Shown here one piece after another: positions 47,556-59,171 of a DNA stretch of 64,000 nucleotides (position 1 is its first letter; each line of letters begins with the position of its first letter). Both the position numbers and the translations under genes were made by a program. Origin of the DNA: Streptococcus oralis (GTDB lineage: Bacteria > Bacillota > Bacilli > Lactobacillales > Streptococcaceae); the NCBI RefSeq assembly GCF_001983955.1, contig NZ_CP019562.1, forward strand, positions 248,001-312,000, given 5' to 3'. The notes under the pieces were generated by a model. The model worked only from the letters and a program-made list of their open reading frames with translations, was not told where the DNA came from and searched no databases.

Positions 47556-50500
47556 ATGGCAAAAAGCAAAATGCTGAAATTGCTTTCAAAACTTTCAGCT
47601 GCAGCTCTTTCTGTCTTGACACTTACATCTGTTTCAACAAATACTGTTAAAGCTGATGACCCAACGCCAAAGGAATTAACGCAAGTTATTACAGGTGTTG
47701 AGTTGTTGGATGCTTCAGATACGAAACAGAATGTAACATCTGAGGGAGATTATGCAGTTCGTACAGGGAATGCCTACAAGCTTCGTGTAACGTTTGATCT
47801 CAAACAATACAATGAGAACTTGAACAATGGTGATTATTTCACTTTCGACATTCCTGCACCAATGACAGTCTACAACGGCACTCAACAGTTGGTTGACCCA
47901 GCTACGCAAGTAACGATTGGGGAAGCAGTTGTAACATCAAGTGGTAATGACAAGGGTGGTAAAGCAAAAATTACCTTGAAAAACTTGGACAAGTACCTAG
48001 CTGCAACCGGTGGAGATAAAGTTAAGGATGTATCTGGTAACTTTGCGGCTTCATTCCGCTTCCTAACAGACCAGAACAAGACACCAATTAGCTTTAATTC
48101 TTCTTCTATGAAGCAAGAAGTAAACCATACGTATACTGCTAAGACAATCACAGGTCCTAAAGTTGGTACTGAGAACTATGCGAAAGCTGGTGGACAAGCT
48201 TCCCGTGAAAGCTGGAACTCTCCAAAACTAGCAGCTATCGGATCAGTAAGCTCAGGTAATGAGCAATCAAACTGGCGTGTACGTGTGAACACAGAAAAAC
48301 AAGATTTTGGACAAAACATTGTGCTTCATGACACAATTCCAAATGATGACACATCCTACACACCAGCTCAATACATTCCAGAAAGCTTGAAGATTTACAA
48401 GGCTGATATTAACGGCGGTACTTCTGCTGTTCCTCCAGGAGCAGAACTCATGGTAGAAGGCACTGACTATACAGTTGCTTGGAACTCAAACTATACATCA
48501 TTTGATGTTACAATCAAAGATGGAACGACTTCTTACTTCGTTACATATAGTACTACCACTCCAAATGATGGTACGAAAGTAGCAAATATCATAGCTTTGT
48601 CTCTTGCGGACGGAACAAAACTTGCACAAAATACAAGTCGCCCAGGTGCGCTTAGCATGAAAGCGGAAGCAACATCTTTGATTTCTGGTACAATTGTAGC
48701 ATCTACAGCTTACCAAATTAAGATTAATAAGACAGACGCGTTCACTCTTACACCTGTTCAAGGAGCAGTTTATACTGTGACAGCAGCAGATGATGCAAGT
48801 GAAACAACAGAAGTGACTACGAATGAAAAAGGAGTAGCGCTTACTAAAACTTATGATCAGAAATGGGAAGGTAAAACGTTCAAGATCAAAGAGAAGACTG
48901 CTCCAGCTGGCTATAAGCTAGATGAAAAAGAGTATACAGTCAAACTCGGAGCAGCAGGTTCTACGATCAACCTTAAGGACGAGCCTGTTCCAGCTGTGTT
49001 CAATGTAACAGCTAAGAAAGTGGTAGAAGGTCGTACAGATAAACTTCCAAAAGCGGATGAGTTTACCTTTAACCTATATACAGCAGAGAACTTGAAGACT
49101 CCAGTAGCCACAGCGAAATCAAAAGCTGATGGAACGATTACCTTCGAGAACATTGAAGTAAAAGGTGCGGGAACTTACCACTACGTCATCAAAGAAGATA
49201 CTTCAGCAGCAATCAATGGTATCACTTTTGATGAAGCAGGTAAGGAAGTTACTGTAACAGCAACATTCCAAGGTGGAGTATTGACAGCTTCTGTTACTTC
49301 AGCAGAACCAACTTTCACTAACACTTATAAAGCAGCTTCAACAAGTGCGACAATCAAAGCTAAGAAAGTCTTGAATGGTAAAGAGCTTGTGGCTGATGCT
49401 TATACTTTCGAATTGAAAGAAAAAGATGCAGTTGTAGCAGAAGCTAAGAACGCTGCTTCAGGTGAAGTTGTCTTCAACGTCAACTACACAGAAGCAGGAG
49501 AGCACACTTACACTATTACTGAGAAATCAGGAACAGAAGCAGGTGTGACATACTCAACAGAATCTTACACAGTTAAAGTAACTGTAGCAGATAACGGTCA
49601 AGGTCAATTGGTTGCGACTGTGGAAAATCCGACTGCAGAACGTGTCTTCACTAACACTTATAAAGCAGCTTCAACAAGTGCGACAATCAAAGCTAAGAAA
49701 GTCTTGAATGGTAAAGAGCTTGTGGCTGATGCTTATACTTTCGAATTGAAAGAAAAAGATGCAGTTGTAGCAGAAGCTAAGAACGCTGCTTCAGGCGAAG
49801 TTGTCTTCAACGTCAACTACACAGAAGCAGGAGAGCACACTTACACTATTACTGAGAAATCAGGAACAGAAGCAGGTGTGACATACTCAACAGAATCTTA
49901 CACAGTTAAAGTAACTGTAGCAGATAACGGTCAAGGTCAATTGGTTGCGACTGTAGAAAATCCGAATGCAGAACGTGTCTTCACTAACACTTATAAAGCA
50001 GCTTCAACAAGCGCGACAATCAAGGCTAAGAAAGTCTTGAATGGTAAAGAGCTTGTGGCTGATGCTTATACTTTCGAATTGAAAGAAAAAGATGCAGTTG
50101 TAGCAGAAGCTAAGAACGCTGCTTCAGGTGAAGTTGTCTTCAACGTCAACTACACAGAAGCAGGAGAGCACACTTACACTATTACTGAGAAATCAGGAAC
50201 AGAAGCAGGTGTGACATACTCAACAGAATCTTACACAGTTAAAGTAACTGTAGCAGATAACGGTCAAGGTCAATTGGTTGCGACTGTGGAAAATCCGACT
50301 GCAGAACGTGTCTTCACTAACACTTATAAAGCAGCTTCAACAAGTGCGACAATCAAAGCTAAGAAAGTCTTGAATGGTAAAGAGCTTGTGGCTGATGCTT
50401 ATACTTTCGAATTGAAAGAAAAAGATGCAGTTGTAGCAGAAGCTAAGAACGCTGCTTCAGGCGAAGTTGTCTTCAACGTCAACTACACAGAAGCAGGAGA

Positions 50501-52646
50501 GCACACTTACACTATTACTGAGAAATCAGGAACAGAAGCAGGTGTGACATACTCAACAGAATCTTACACAGTTAAAGTAACTGTAGCAGATAACGGTCAA
50601 GGTCAATTGGTTGCGACTGTAGAAAATCCGAATGCAGAACGTGTCTTCACTAACACTTATAAAGCAGCTTCAACAAGTGCGACAATCAAAGCTAAGAAAG
50701 TCTTGAATGGTAAAGAGCTTGTGGCTGATGCTTATACTTTCGAATTGAAAGAAAAAGATGCAGTTGTAGCAGAAGCTAAGAACGCTGCTTCAGGCGAAGT
50801 TGTCTTCAACGTCAACTACACAGAAGCAGGAGAGCACACTTACACTATTACTGAGAAATCAGGAACAGAAGCAGGTGTGACATACTCAACAGAATCTTAC
50901 ACAGTTAAAGTAACTGTAGCAGATAACGGTCAAGGTCAATTGGTTGCGACTGTAGAAAATCCGAATGCAGAACGTGTCTTCACTAACACTTATAAAGCAG
51001 CTTCAACAAGCGCGACAATCAAAGCTAAGAAAGTCTTGAATGGTAAAGAGCTTGCGGCTGATGCTTATACTTTCGAATTGAAAGAAAAAGACGCAGTTGT
51101 AGCAGAAGCTAAGAACGCTGCTTCAGGCGAAGTTGTCTTCAACGTCAACTACACAGAAGCAGGAGAGCACACTTACACTATTACTGAGAAATCAGGAACA
51201 GAAGCAGGTGTGACCTACTCAACAGAATCTTACACAGTTAAAGTAACTGTAGCAGATAACGGTCAAGGTCAATTGGTTGCGACTGTGGAAAATCCGACTG
51301 CAGAACGTGTCTTCACTAACACTTATAAAGCAGCTTCAACAAGCGCGACAATCAAAGCTAAGAAAGTCTTGAATGGTAAAGAGCTTGCGGCTGATGCTTA
51401 TACTTTCGAATTGAAAGAAAAAGATGCAGTTGTAGCAGAAGCTAAGAACGCTGCTTCAGGTGAAGTTGTCTTCAACGTCAACTACACAGAAGCAGGAGAG
51501 CACACTTACACTATTACTGAGAAATCAGGAACAGAAGCAGGTGTGACATACTCAACAGAATCTTACACAGTTAAAGTAACTGTAGCAGATAACGGTCAAG
51601 GTCAATTGGTTGCGACTGTAGAAAATCCGAATGCAGAACGTGTCTTCACTAACACTTATAAAGAACCAGCTCCAACAGCTACATCAGCAACACTTGAGTT
51701 TACGAAAGAATTGACTGGTCGTACTTTGGTTGATGGTGAATTCCAATTTGAATTGTATGAAGGTACAAAACTACTTGATACAAAAACAAACCAAGCTGGA
51801 AAAGTAACATTTAATGCAATCAACTATGATGCAGAAGGTGAGTATACTTATACTGTAAAAGAAGTGAATGCTGGAGCAACTGGTATTACTTACGATACAG
51901 AAAAGACTGCAGTGGTAAAAGTAACCAAAGATGCAGCAACAAATGCCTTGAAGGCAACTGTTGAATACCCAGCAGGTAGTGTCTTCACGAATAGCTTTAA
52001 AGCACCAGCGGTAGAAGCTACGATTGAAGCAACTAAGAAACTTGAAGGTAAAGAGCTTGCGACTGATGCTTATACTTTCGAATTGAAAGAAAATGGTGCA
52101 GTTGTAGCGGAAGCTAAGAACACTGCCGAAGGGAAAGTAGCCTTTGTTCGTTCATTCGAAGAAGCAGGTACTCACACTTATACCTTGGTTGAAAAAGTTG
52201 GTACTGAAGAGGGTATTGAATACGATAAGACTGAGCATACTGTAACAGTCACTGTAGTTGCGGATGGTCAAGGTCTCTTGACTGCGACTGTCTCATATGC
52301 AGATGGTAAAGCAGTTGTATTTACAAATAAATACACTGTTCCAAACCCAACACCGGATCCAAACCCAACGCCAGATCCAGCACCAACGCCAGATCCAGCA
52401 CCAACGCCAGATCCAGCACCAACGCCAGATCCAGCACCAACACCGGATCCAGCACCAACACCAGATCCAGCGCCAACGCCAGATCCAGCACCAACACCAG
52501 ATCCAACACCAGCACCTCCAGCTACTGAGAATAAAGGTAAAGCTGAACTTCCAAACACAGGTGAAGCAACATCTATCTTCTCAGCAATTGGATTTGTAGT
52601 ATTGGCATTGAGTGGATTGGTATTCTTCGTAAAACGTAAAGCTTAA
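47556..52646 (+). CDS. LPXTG adhesin with ten pilin-type isopeptide domains
   Basis: A 1696-residue surface protein. The signal peptide is cleaved near TVKA (33). Residues 34-382 form an adhesin head of the SdrG/Big_8-like type. Residues 383-475 are a SpaA/Cna-B domain (INKTDAFTLTPVQGAVYTV ... APAGYKLDEKEY). Ten Spy0128-type isopeptide domains follow: one diverged (about 478-591), seven near-identical 111-residue copies (592-1367), and two diverged (to about 1592). Each has KAKKVLNG (Lys), YTITEK (Glu) and VFTNTY (Asn), the triad for an internal Lys-Asn bond. A PTPDPAPTPDP wall spacer (1594-1655), LPNTG at 1665 and a sorting tail end it. GAGGGG precedes the start. Confidence 0.92.
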   Translation: MAKSKMLKLLSKLSAAALSVLTLTSVSTNTVKADDPTPKELTQVITGVELLDASDTKQNVTSEGDYAVRTGNAYKLRVTFDLKQYNENLNNGDYFTFDIPAPMTVYNGTQQLVDPATQVTIGEAVVTSSGNDKGGKAKITLKNLDKYLAATGGDKVKDVSGNFAASFRFLTDQNKTPISFNSSSMKQEVNHTYTAKTITGPKVGTENYAKAGGQASRESWNSPKLAAIGSVSSGNEQSNWRVRVNTEKQDFGQNIVLHDTIPNDDTSYTPAQYIPESLKIYKADINGGTSAVPPGAELMVEGTDYTVAWNSNYTSFDVTIKDGTTSYFVTYSTTTPNDGTKVANIIALSLADGTKLAQNTSRPGALSMKAEATSLISGTIVASTAYQIKINKTDAFTLTPVQGAVYTVTAADDASETTEVTTNEKGVALTKTYDQKWEGKTFKIKEKTAPAGYKLDEKEYTVKLGAAGSTINLKDEPVPAVFNVTAKKVVEGRTDKLPKADEFTFNLYTAENLKTPVATAKSKADGTITFENIEVKGAGTYHYVIKEDTSAAINGITFDEAGKEVTVTATFQGGVLTASVTSAEPTFTNTYKAASTSATIKAKKVLNGKELVADAYTFELKEKDAVVAEAKNAASGEVVFNVNYTEAGEHTYTITEKSGTEAGVTYSTESYTVKVTVADNGQGQLVATVENPTAERVFTNTYKAASTSATIKAKKVLNGKELVADAYTFELKEKDAVVAEAKNAASGEVVFNVNYTEAGEHTYTITEKSGTEAGVTYSTESYTVKVTVADNGQGQLVATVENPNAERVFTNTYKAASTSATIKAKKVLNGKELVADAYTFELKEKDAVVAEAKNAASGEVVFNVNYTEAGEHTYTITEKSGTEAGVTYSTESYTVKVTVADNGQGQLVATVENPTAERVFTNTYKAASTSATIKAKKVLNGKELVADAYTFELKEKDAVVAEAKNAASGEVVFNVNYTEAGEHTYTITEKSGTEAGVTYSTESYTVKVTVADNGQGQLVATVENPNAERVFTNTYKAASTSATIKAKKVLNGKELVADAYTFELKEKDAVVAEAKNAASGEVVFNVNYTEAGEHTYTITEKSGTEAGVTYSTESYTVKVTVADNGQGQLVATVENPNAERVFTNTYKAASTSATIKAKKVLNGKELAADAYTFELKEKDAVVAEAKNAASGEVVFNVNYTEAGEHTYTITEKSGTEAGVTYSTESYTVKVTVADNGQGQLVATVENPTAERVFTNTYKAASTSATIKAKKVLNGKELAADAYTFELKEKDAVVAEAKNAASGEVVFNVNYTEAGEHTYTITEKSGTEAGVTYSTESYTVKVTVADNGQGQLVATVENPNAERVFTNTYKEPAPTATSATLEFTKELTGRTLVDGEFQFELYEGTKLLDTKTNQAGKVTFNAINYDAEGEYTYTVKEVNAGATGITYDTEKTAVVKVTKDAATNALKATVEYPAGSVFTNSFKAPAVEATIEATKKLEGKELATDAYTFELKENGAVVAEAKNTAEGKVAFVRSFEEAGTHTYTLVEKVGTEEGIEYDKTEHTVTVTVVADGQGLLTATVSYADGKAVVFTNKYTVPNPTPDPNPTPDPAPTPDPAPTPDPAPTPDPAPTPDPAPTPDPAPTPDPAPTPDPTPAPPATENKGKAELPNTGEATSIFSAIGFVVLALSGLVFFVKRKA
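49328..51658 (+). repeat. Seven tandem 333-bp units in the adhesin gene
   Basis: Units start at 49328, 49661, 49994, 50327, 50660, 50993 and 51326 and differ by only a few bases each. Marker changes are ENP[T/N]AER in the order T,N,T,N,N,T,N, GGT/GGC before GAAGTT in the order T,C,T,C,C,C,T, and GTG/GCG in KEL[V/A]ADA (five V then two A). Units 1-2 and 3-4 form nearly identical dimers. Confidence 0.95.
52338..52520 (+). repeat. Proline-rich spacer repeat
   Basis: Short in-frame repeats (CCAACGCCAGATCCAGCA and variants) encode PTPDPA units that span the cell wall before the LPNTG motif. An 18-base period makes the copy number prone to change by slippage. Confidence 0.9.
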
Positions 52647-52713
52647 GCTTTCGTAGAAGAAACATAAAACTTGGTAAGTGAGAATTATACTTCTCTCTTA
52701 AACTTGATAGAGA

Positions 52714-52750
52714 AAGTCTCTAGAAAATTCGTTTTCTAGGGGCTTTTTTT
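52714..52750 (+). terminator. Terminator of adhesin gene
   Basis: CTAGAAAA and TTTTCTAG flank a TTCG tetraloop, with an extended stem (AAGTCT / GGGCTT) and a T run. Confidence 0.88.
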
Positions 52751-52777
52751 GTACTTCAAAAAATTTTTTAAAAAAAT

Positions 52778-52829
52778 AGTCAAATTTGGTCAAAAAGTTA
52801 TTGACTTTTACTGACTAAAGTGGTATAGT
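52778..52829 (+). promoter_or_regulatory. CtsR box 1 and clpL distal promoter
   Basis: AGTCAAATTTGGTCAAA (52778-52794) fits the CtsR operator RGTCAAANANRGTCAAA except for one spacer position. TTGACT (52801-52806), 17 bases, TATAGT (52824-52829) follows seven bases later. CtsR represses clp genes until heat or protein stress. Confidence 0.82.
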
Positions 52830-52840
52830 AGAAACATAAG

Positions 52841-52871
52841 GAAAATGAATTCCTTAGAAAACTTCATTTTC
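52841..52871 (+). other. Leader hairpin upstream of the small frame
   Basis: GAAAATGAA (52841-52849) pairs perfectly with TTCATTTTC (52863-52871). It lies in the 5' leader of the distal clpL transcript, 55 bases before the 29-codon frame. There is no T run, so it is not a terminator. Confidence 0.5.
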
Positions 52872-52926
52872 AATGATCCTATTTCTTGAAAATGTATGAT
52901 AGATACCCTAGAAAGGGGTGAGGCCT

Positions 52927-53016
52927 ATGTTAAATCTAACAGATTTTGAAAAGAAGATGATAAAAGGCTTATTTAAGAAAGAAAAACCAGAAATTATACG
53001 TAGGGTAGCTAGTTAG
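52927..53016 (+). CDS. Possible 29-residue small protein upstream of clpL
   Basis: An open frame of 29 codons between the two CtsR boxes, with AAAGGGGTGAGG before its ATG. The peptide starts MLNLTDFEKKMIKGLF and ends PEIIRRVAS: amphipathic, Lys-rich (net positive), with no signal peptide. Translation would be heat-inducible from the distal promoter. It could be a small stress protein, or a leader peptide whose translation affects clpL. Nothing in the sequence decides between these. Confidence 0.5.
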   Translation: MLNLTDFEKKMIKGLFKKEKPEIIRRVAS

Positions 53017-53040
53017 CTAGTCTAAAATTTTTAAAACAAA

Positions 53041-53076
53041 GGTCAAAGATAGTCAATATCAGAGATCGCATATAAT
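53041..53076 (+). promoter_or_regulatory. CtsR box 2 and clpL proximal promoter
   Basis: GGTCAAAGATAGTCAAT (53041-53057) matches the CtsR operator at 16 of 17 positions. A TATAAT lies at 53071-53076, 24 bases before clpL. The -35 would lie within the box. Confidence 0.75.
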
Positions 53077-53099
53077 TAAGAATAAACGAGGTAAAGAAT

Positions 53100-55205
53100 A
53101 TGAACAACAACTTTAATAACTTTAACAACATGGATGATTTATTTAACCAATTGATGGGTGGTATGCGAGGATATAGTTCTGAAAACCGTCGCTACTTGAT
53201 TAATGGACGTGAAGTGACACCTGAGGAATTTGCTCACTATCGTGCAACTGGGAAATTACCAGGAAATGCAGAATCTGATGCGCAAATGCAACAACAGGCT
53301 TCAGGTATGAAACAAGACGGTGTCCTTGCTAAACTAGGTCGTAACTTGACCGCAGAAGCTCGTGAGGGCAAGTTGGATCCTGTTATCGGACGAAACAAGG
53401 AAATTCAAGAAACATCTGAAATCCTCTCACGTCGTACGAAAAATAATCCTGTTCTGGTCGGAGATGCAGGTGTTGGTAAGACAGCTGTTGTCGAAGGCTT
53501 GGCACAAGCTATTGTGAATGGAGGTGTTCCAGCTGCCATCAAGAACAAGGAAATCATTTCTATTGATATCTCAGGTCTTGAGGCTGGTACTCAATACCGT
53601 GGTAGCTTTGAAGAAAACGTTCAAAACCTAGTCAACGAGGTGAAAGAAGCAGGAAATATTATCCTCTTCTTTGATGAAATTCACCAAATCCTTGGCGCTG
53701 GCTCAATCGGAGGTGAAAGTGGTTCTAAAGGTCTTGCGGATATTCTCAAACCAGCTCTCTCCCGTGGTGAGTTGACTGTTATTGGGGCAACGACTCAAGA
53801 CGAATACCGTAACACTATCTTGAAGAATGCAGCTCTTGCTCGTCGTTTCAACGAAGTGAAGGTCAATGCTCCTTCAGCAGAGGATACCTTTAAAATTCTT
53901 CAAGGAATTCGTGACCTCTATCAACAACACCACAATGTCATCTTGCCAGACGAAGTCTTGAAAGCAGCAGTGGATTATTCTATCCAATACATTCCTCAAC
54001 GCAGCTTGCCAGATAAGGCTATCGACCTTGTCGATGTAACGGCAGCTCACTTGGCAGCTCAACATCCTGTAACAGATGTTCATGCTGTTGAACGGGAGAT
54101 TGAGGCAGAAAAAGACAAGCAAGAAAAAGCAGTTGAAGCAGAAGACTTTGAAGCAGCTCTCAATGCTAAAACTCGCATTGCAGAATTAGAGAAAAAAGTC
54201 GAAAACCACACAGAAGACATGAAAGTGACTGCCACTGTCAATGATGTGGCCGAGTCCGTAGAGCGTATGACTGGTATCCCAGTTTCTCAAATGGGGGCAT
54301 CTGATATCGAACGCCTAAAAGATATGGCTCATCGTTTGGAACACAAGGTTATCGGCCAAGATAAGGCAGTAGAAGCAGTGGCTCGTGCTATTCGTCGTAA
54401 CCGTGCTGGTTTTGATGAAGGCAATCGCCCAATCGGTAGCTTCCTCTTTGTAGGTCCAACTGGGGTTGGTAAGACCGAGCTCGCTAAGCAATTGGCACTG
54501 GATATGTTTGGAACTAAGGATGCGATCATCCGCTTAGATATGTCTGAATACAGTGACCGCACAGCCGTATCTAAATTGATCGGTACAACAGCAGGTTATG
54601 TGGGTTATGATGACAATAGCAATACCTTGACAGAACGTGTTCGTCGCAATCCATACTCTATCATTCTCTTGGACGAAATTGAAAAGGCTGATCCTCAAGT
54701 AATCACCCTTCTCCTTCAAGTCTTGGATGATGGTCGTTTGACTGATGGTCAAGGAAATACAGTGAACTTCAAGAACACAGTCATTATCGCGACATCAAAT
54801 GCTGGATTTGGCTATGAAGCCAACTTGACAGAAGATGCGGATAAACCAGAATTGATGGAGCGTTTGAAACCATTCTTCCGTCCAGAATTCCTTAACCGCT
54901 TTAATGCAGTTATCGAGTTCTCACACTTGAATAAGGAAGACCTTTCTAAGATTGTGGACTTGATGTTGTCTGAAGTTAACCAAACCTTGGCTAAGAAAGA
55001 CATTGATTTGGAAGTCAGCCAAGCGGCAAAGGACTTTATCACAGAAGAAGGCTATGACGAAGTCATGGGTGTTCGTCCTCTCCGTCGTGTGGTTGAACAA
55101 CAAATTCGTGATAAGGTAACAGATTTCCACTTGGATCATCTAGATGCCAAACATCTGGAAGCAGATATGGAAGATGGCGTTTTGGTCATTCGTGAAAAAG
55201 CCTAA
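53100..55205 (+). CDS. clpL: ATP-dependent Clp protease-type chaperone ClpL
   Basis: A 701-residue HSP100 chaperone. The N-terminus is short and Asn-rich ([20 protein letters not shown]), without the double Clp-N repeat. AAA+ domain 1 has GDAGVGKT (about 122) and [15 protein letters not shown]; a coiled middle region with UVR-like [16 protein letters not shown] follows; AAA+ domain 2 has GPTGVGKT (about 456) and [12 protein letters not shown]. ClpL lacks the ClpP-binding loop and works alone in heat tolerance. Two CtsR boxes lie upstream. Confidence 0.97.
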   Translation: MNNNFNNFNNMDDLFNQLMGGMRGYSSENRRYLINGREVTPEEFAHYRATGKLPGNAESDAQMQQQASGMKQDGVLAKLGRNLTAEAREGKLDPVIGRNKEIQETSEILSRRTKNNPVLVGDAGVGKTAVVEGLAQAIVNGGVPAAIKNKEIISIDISGLEAGTQYRGSFEENVQNLVNEVKEAGNIILFFDEIHQILGAGSIGGESGSKGLADILKPALSRGELTVIGATTQDEYRNTILKNAALARRFNEVKVNAPSAEDTFKILQGIRDLYQQHHNVILPDEVLKAAVDYSIQYIPQRSLPDKAIDLVDVTAAHLAAQHPVTDVHAVEREIEAEKDKQEKAVEAEDFEAALNAKTRIAELEKKVENHTEDMKVTATVNDVAESVERMTGIPVSQMGASDIERLKDMAHRLEHKVIGQDKAVEAVARAIRRNRAGFDEGNRPIGSFLFVGPTGVGKTELAKQLALDMFGTKDAIIRLDMSEYSDRTAVSKLIGTTAGYVGYDDNSNTLTERVRRNPYSIILLDEIEKADPQVITLLLQVLDDGRLTDGQGNTVNFKNTVIIATSNAGFGYEANLTEDADKPELMERLKPFFRPEFLNRFNAVIEFSHLNKEDLSKIVDLMLSEVNQTLAKKDIDLEVSQAAKDFITEEGYDEVMGVRPLRRVVEQQIRDKVTDFHLDHLDAKHLEADMEDGVLVIREKA

Positions 55206-55230
55206 CTTAAGATTTTGAGAATAAAAAAAG

Positions 55231-55260
55231 AAGGAACTAGCTAAAAGCTGGTTCCTTTTT
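55231..55260. terminator. Bidirectional terminator clpL/luxS
   Basis: AAGGAACTAGCT and GCTGGTTCCTT form the arms around AAAA, with T's on the plus strand and A's at the other side. The genes on either side converge. Confidence 0.85.
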
Positions 55261-55264
55261 GTGT

Positions 55265-55747
55265 TTAGATGACATGGCGCTCAAAGGCATCATCTGAAAT
55301 TCCTTGTTCTAGGATGAGTTTCGCCCATTCTTTAGCAGAAAAGAGGCTGTGGTCCTTGTAGTTTCCGCAAGATTCGATAGTTGTTCCTGGGACATCTTCC
55401 CAAGTAGTAGTTTCAGCGATTTCCTTTAGTGAATCCTTGATGACAGTAGCGATTTCAGCGCTAGTATGGCGTCCCCACATAATCATGTGGAAGCCTGTAC
55501 GGCAACCAAATGGTGAACAGTCAATCATGCCGTCAATTCGGGTACGGATGAGTTTGGCCAAGAGGTGTTCGATAGTGTGAAGCCCAGCAGTAGGGATAGA
55601 GTCTTCATTTGGCTGTACCAAGCGAATATCAAAGTTGGAGATGATGTCTCCCTTTGGCCCCGTTTCTTCCCCAATCAAGCGAACATAAGGTGCTTTAACA
55701 ATGGTGTGGTCAAGTTCAAAACTTTCAACAATAACTTCTTTTGACAT
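55265..55747 (-). CDS. luxS: S-ribosylhomocysteine lyase LuxS
   Basis: A 160-residue metalloenzyme that splits S-ribosylhomocysteine to homocysteine and the AI-2 precursor DPD in the activated methyl cycle. The metal ligands lie in [12 protein letters not shown] and the catalytic Cys in [22 protein letters not shown] precedes the start on the minus strand. The order clpL-luxS-DUF1846-dexB equals that of pneumococcus. Confidence 0.98.
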   Translation of the reverse strand: MSKEVIVESFELDHTIVKAPYVRLIGEETGPKGDIISNFDIRLVQPNEDSIPTAGLHTIEHLLAKLIRTRIDGMIDCSPFGCRTGFHMIMWGRHTSAEIATVIKDSLKEIAETTTWEDVPGTTIESCGNYKDHSLFSAKEWAKLILEQGISDDAFERHVI

Positions 55748-55809
55748 GGTAGTTCCTTTCAGTTTTCTTCTTTCATTATATCATAAAGACTGCTCTTGAA
55801 ACAGAGAGA

Positions 55810-55835
55810 AAACCTCTCCAAGAAAGGAGAGGTTT
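55810..55835 (-). terminator. Terminator of DUF1846 gene
   Basis: AAACCTCTCC and GGAGAGGTTT form perfect arms around AAGAAA, just past the minus-strand gene and before luxS. Confidence 0.8.
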
Positions 55836-55841
55836 GAGTTT

Positions 55842-57326
55842 TTATTTCCGATACAAGCGATCGTATTGGTAGAATGGGTCAAAGGTTATGTTGATACCCA
55901 ATTTTCGTAGGACATTCTTGTCTTCATCGGTCAGGATGATGGTTGAGTGGGCTTCGCTTCCTTTGAGATTCCCAAGTTCTTCCATGGCACGCGCAGCATC
56001 AGAATTTTCCATGGCTGTGATTGCAAGTGCAATCAAAATTTCATTTGAGTGGAGGCGAGGATTGCGGCTACCGAGATGATTGATTTTAAGACCTTGAATT
56101 GGTTTGACGACTTCAGGCTCGATTAATTTTACTTCCTTAGCGATGTTAGCTGATTTTTTGATGGCATTGATCAAGGCAGCAGCTGTAGGACCAAAGAGTT
56201 CAGAGTTTTTACCAGTCACGATTTCCCCATTTGGCAATTCAAGGGCTAGGGCAGGGCCACCAGTTTCTTCTGCTTTTTGGCGTGCAGCGACAGCAACCTT
56301 ACGGTCTGCAGGTGTGATACCGAGGTCGTTCATGAGAAGTTCAATCTTCTTGACAGCAGTTTCTCCGACTTTTTCAGCTTTAAAATCAAGAACAGTTTGA
56401 TAGTAGCGACGGATGATTTCTTGTTTAGAAGCTTCGACAGCAGCTTCATCATCTGTAATAGCGAAACCAACCATGTTGACACCCATGTCTGTTGGTGAAG
56501 CGTATGGAGATTCACCTAGGATACGTTCCAACATACGTTTGAGCACTGGGAAGATTTCGATATCACGGTTGTAGTTGACAGTGGTTTCTCCGTAGGTTTG
56601 GAGATGGAAGGGGTCAATCATATTGACATCATCAAGGTCCGCAGTTGCAGCCTCGTAGGCCAAGTTGACTGGATGATGAAGGGGTAGGTTCCAAACTGGG
56701 AAGGTTTCAAACTTAGCGTAACCAGACTTGATGCCATTGAGTTGGTCATGGTACATATTGGACATACAAGTGGCCAATTTTCCAGAACCAGGTCCAGGAG
56801 CGGTTACGACAATCAAGTTGCGACTGGTTTTGATGTAGTCGTTTTTCCCCATACCTTCAGGAGAAATGATGTGGTCCATATCGGTCGGATACCCTTTGAT
56901 CGGATAATGAAGATAAGAATCAATCCCGTTTTTATCTAACTGGTTGCGGAAGGCATCTGCAGCGGGTTGGCCAGCGTACTGTGTAATGACAACGGAGCCA
57001 ACAAAAATTCCCAGCTCATTGAATTTGTCAATCAAACGAAGAACTTCTTGGTCATAAGAAATGCCCAAGTCACCACGCGCTTTGGAATGCTCGATATTGC
57101 TAGCGTTAATGGCAATCACAACTTCAACTTGCTCTTTCAATTCTTGCAAGAGCTTGATTTTATTGTCAGGCTCATAACCAGGAAGGACTCGGGCAGCGTG
57201 GAAATCTTCCAACATTTTGCCACCAAACTCCAAGTAGAGCTTGCCGTCAAATTGGTTAATGCGCTCCAAAATGTGGTCGCGCTGTAGATTCAAATATTGT
57301 TCAGAACTAAAAGCTTGTTTTTTCAT
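55842..57326 (-). CDS. DUF1846 domain-containing protein
   Basis: A 494-residue soluble protein of the DUF1846 family. It carries [21 protein letters not shown], a P-loop-like segment, and long conserved stretches such as [23 protein letters not shown]. Structures of the family exist, but the function is not established; NTP binding is a reasonable guess. Its position between luxS and dexB is conserved in streptococci. Confidence 0.92.
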   Translation of the reverse strand: MKKQAFSSEQYLNLQRDHILERINQFDGKLYLEFGGKMLEDFHAARVLPGYEPDNKIKLLQELKEQVEVVIAINASNIEHSKARGDLGISYDQEVLRLIDKFNELGIFVGSVVITQYAGQPAADAFRNQLDKNGIDSYLHYPIKGYPTDMDHIISPEGMGKNDYIKTSRNLIVVTAPGPGSGKLATCMSNMYHDQLNGIKSGYAKFETFPVWNLPLHHPVNLAYEAATADLDDVNMIDPFHLQTYGETTVNYNRDIEIFPVLKRMLERILGESPYASPTDMGVNMVGFAITDDEAAVEASKQEIIRRYYQTVLDFKAEKVGETAVKKIELLMNDLGITPADRKVAVAARQKAEETGGPALALELPNGEIVTGKNSELFGPTAAALINAIKKSANIAKEVKLIEPEVVKPIQGLKINHLGSRNPRLHSNEILIALAITAMENSDAARAMEELGNLKGSEAHSTIILTDEDKNVLRKLGINITFDPFYQYDRLYRK

Positions 57327-57406
57327 TTTTTTACCTCTGACCTCTATTATAATAAAAAATTGGAAGTTAGGAAACTACGGAGTCAAAAAAGAAATCAAAA
57401 AGATTA

Positions 57407-57444
57407 GGCAAACGCTTGCACTAAGTTTAAAAAAGCGCTATCAT
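57407..57444 (+). promoter_or_regulatory. dexB promoter with two cre-like sites
   Basis: TTGCAC (57416-57421), 17 bases, TATCAT (57439-57444). The cre-like GGCAAACGCTTGCA (57407-57420) covers the -35 and AAAAAGCGCTATCA (57430-57443) covers the -10, each with two mismatches to TGWAARCGYTWNCW. This suggests repression by CcpA when glucose is plentiful. Confidence 0.7.
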
Positions 57445-57469
57445 AGACTATAGATTATTAAAATAATGA

Positions 57470-59089
<1,620 letters not shown>

Positions 59090-59096
59090 AATAAGT

Positions 59097-59129
59097 GAAC
59101 CTCAAGCCTTTGATGCTTGGGGTTCTTTT
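59097..59129 (+). terminator. dexB terminator
   Basis: GAACCTCAAGC and GCTTGGGGTTC form arms around CTTTGAT, followed by TTTT. Confidence 0.82.
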
Positions 59130-59171
59130 ACTAAAAAATATATAGAAAACCCTTTAAAAAATATTTGTTAG

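Noticed and set aside
49328..51658. Possible CRISPR-like array because of regular repeats
   Set aside because: Units are 333 bp, coding, contiguous and without spacers; they encode protein domains.
52268..52558. Minus-strand Gly/Val-rich open frame of 96 codons
   Set aside because: It is the antisense of the PTPDPA-coding repeat and reflects base composition only.
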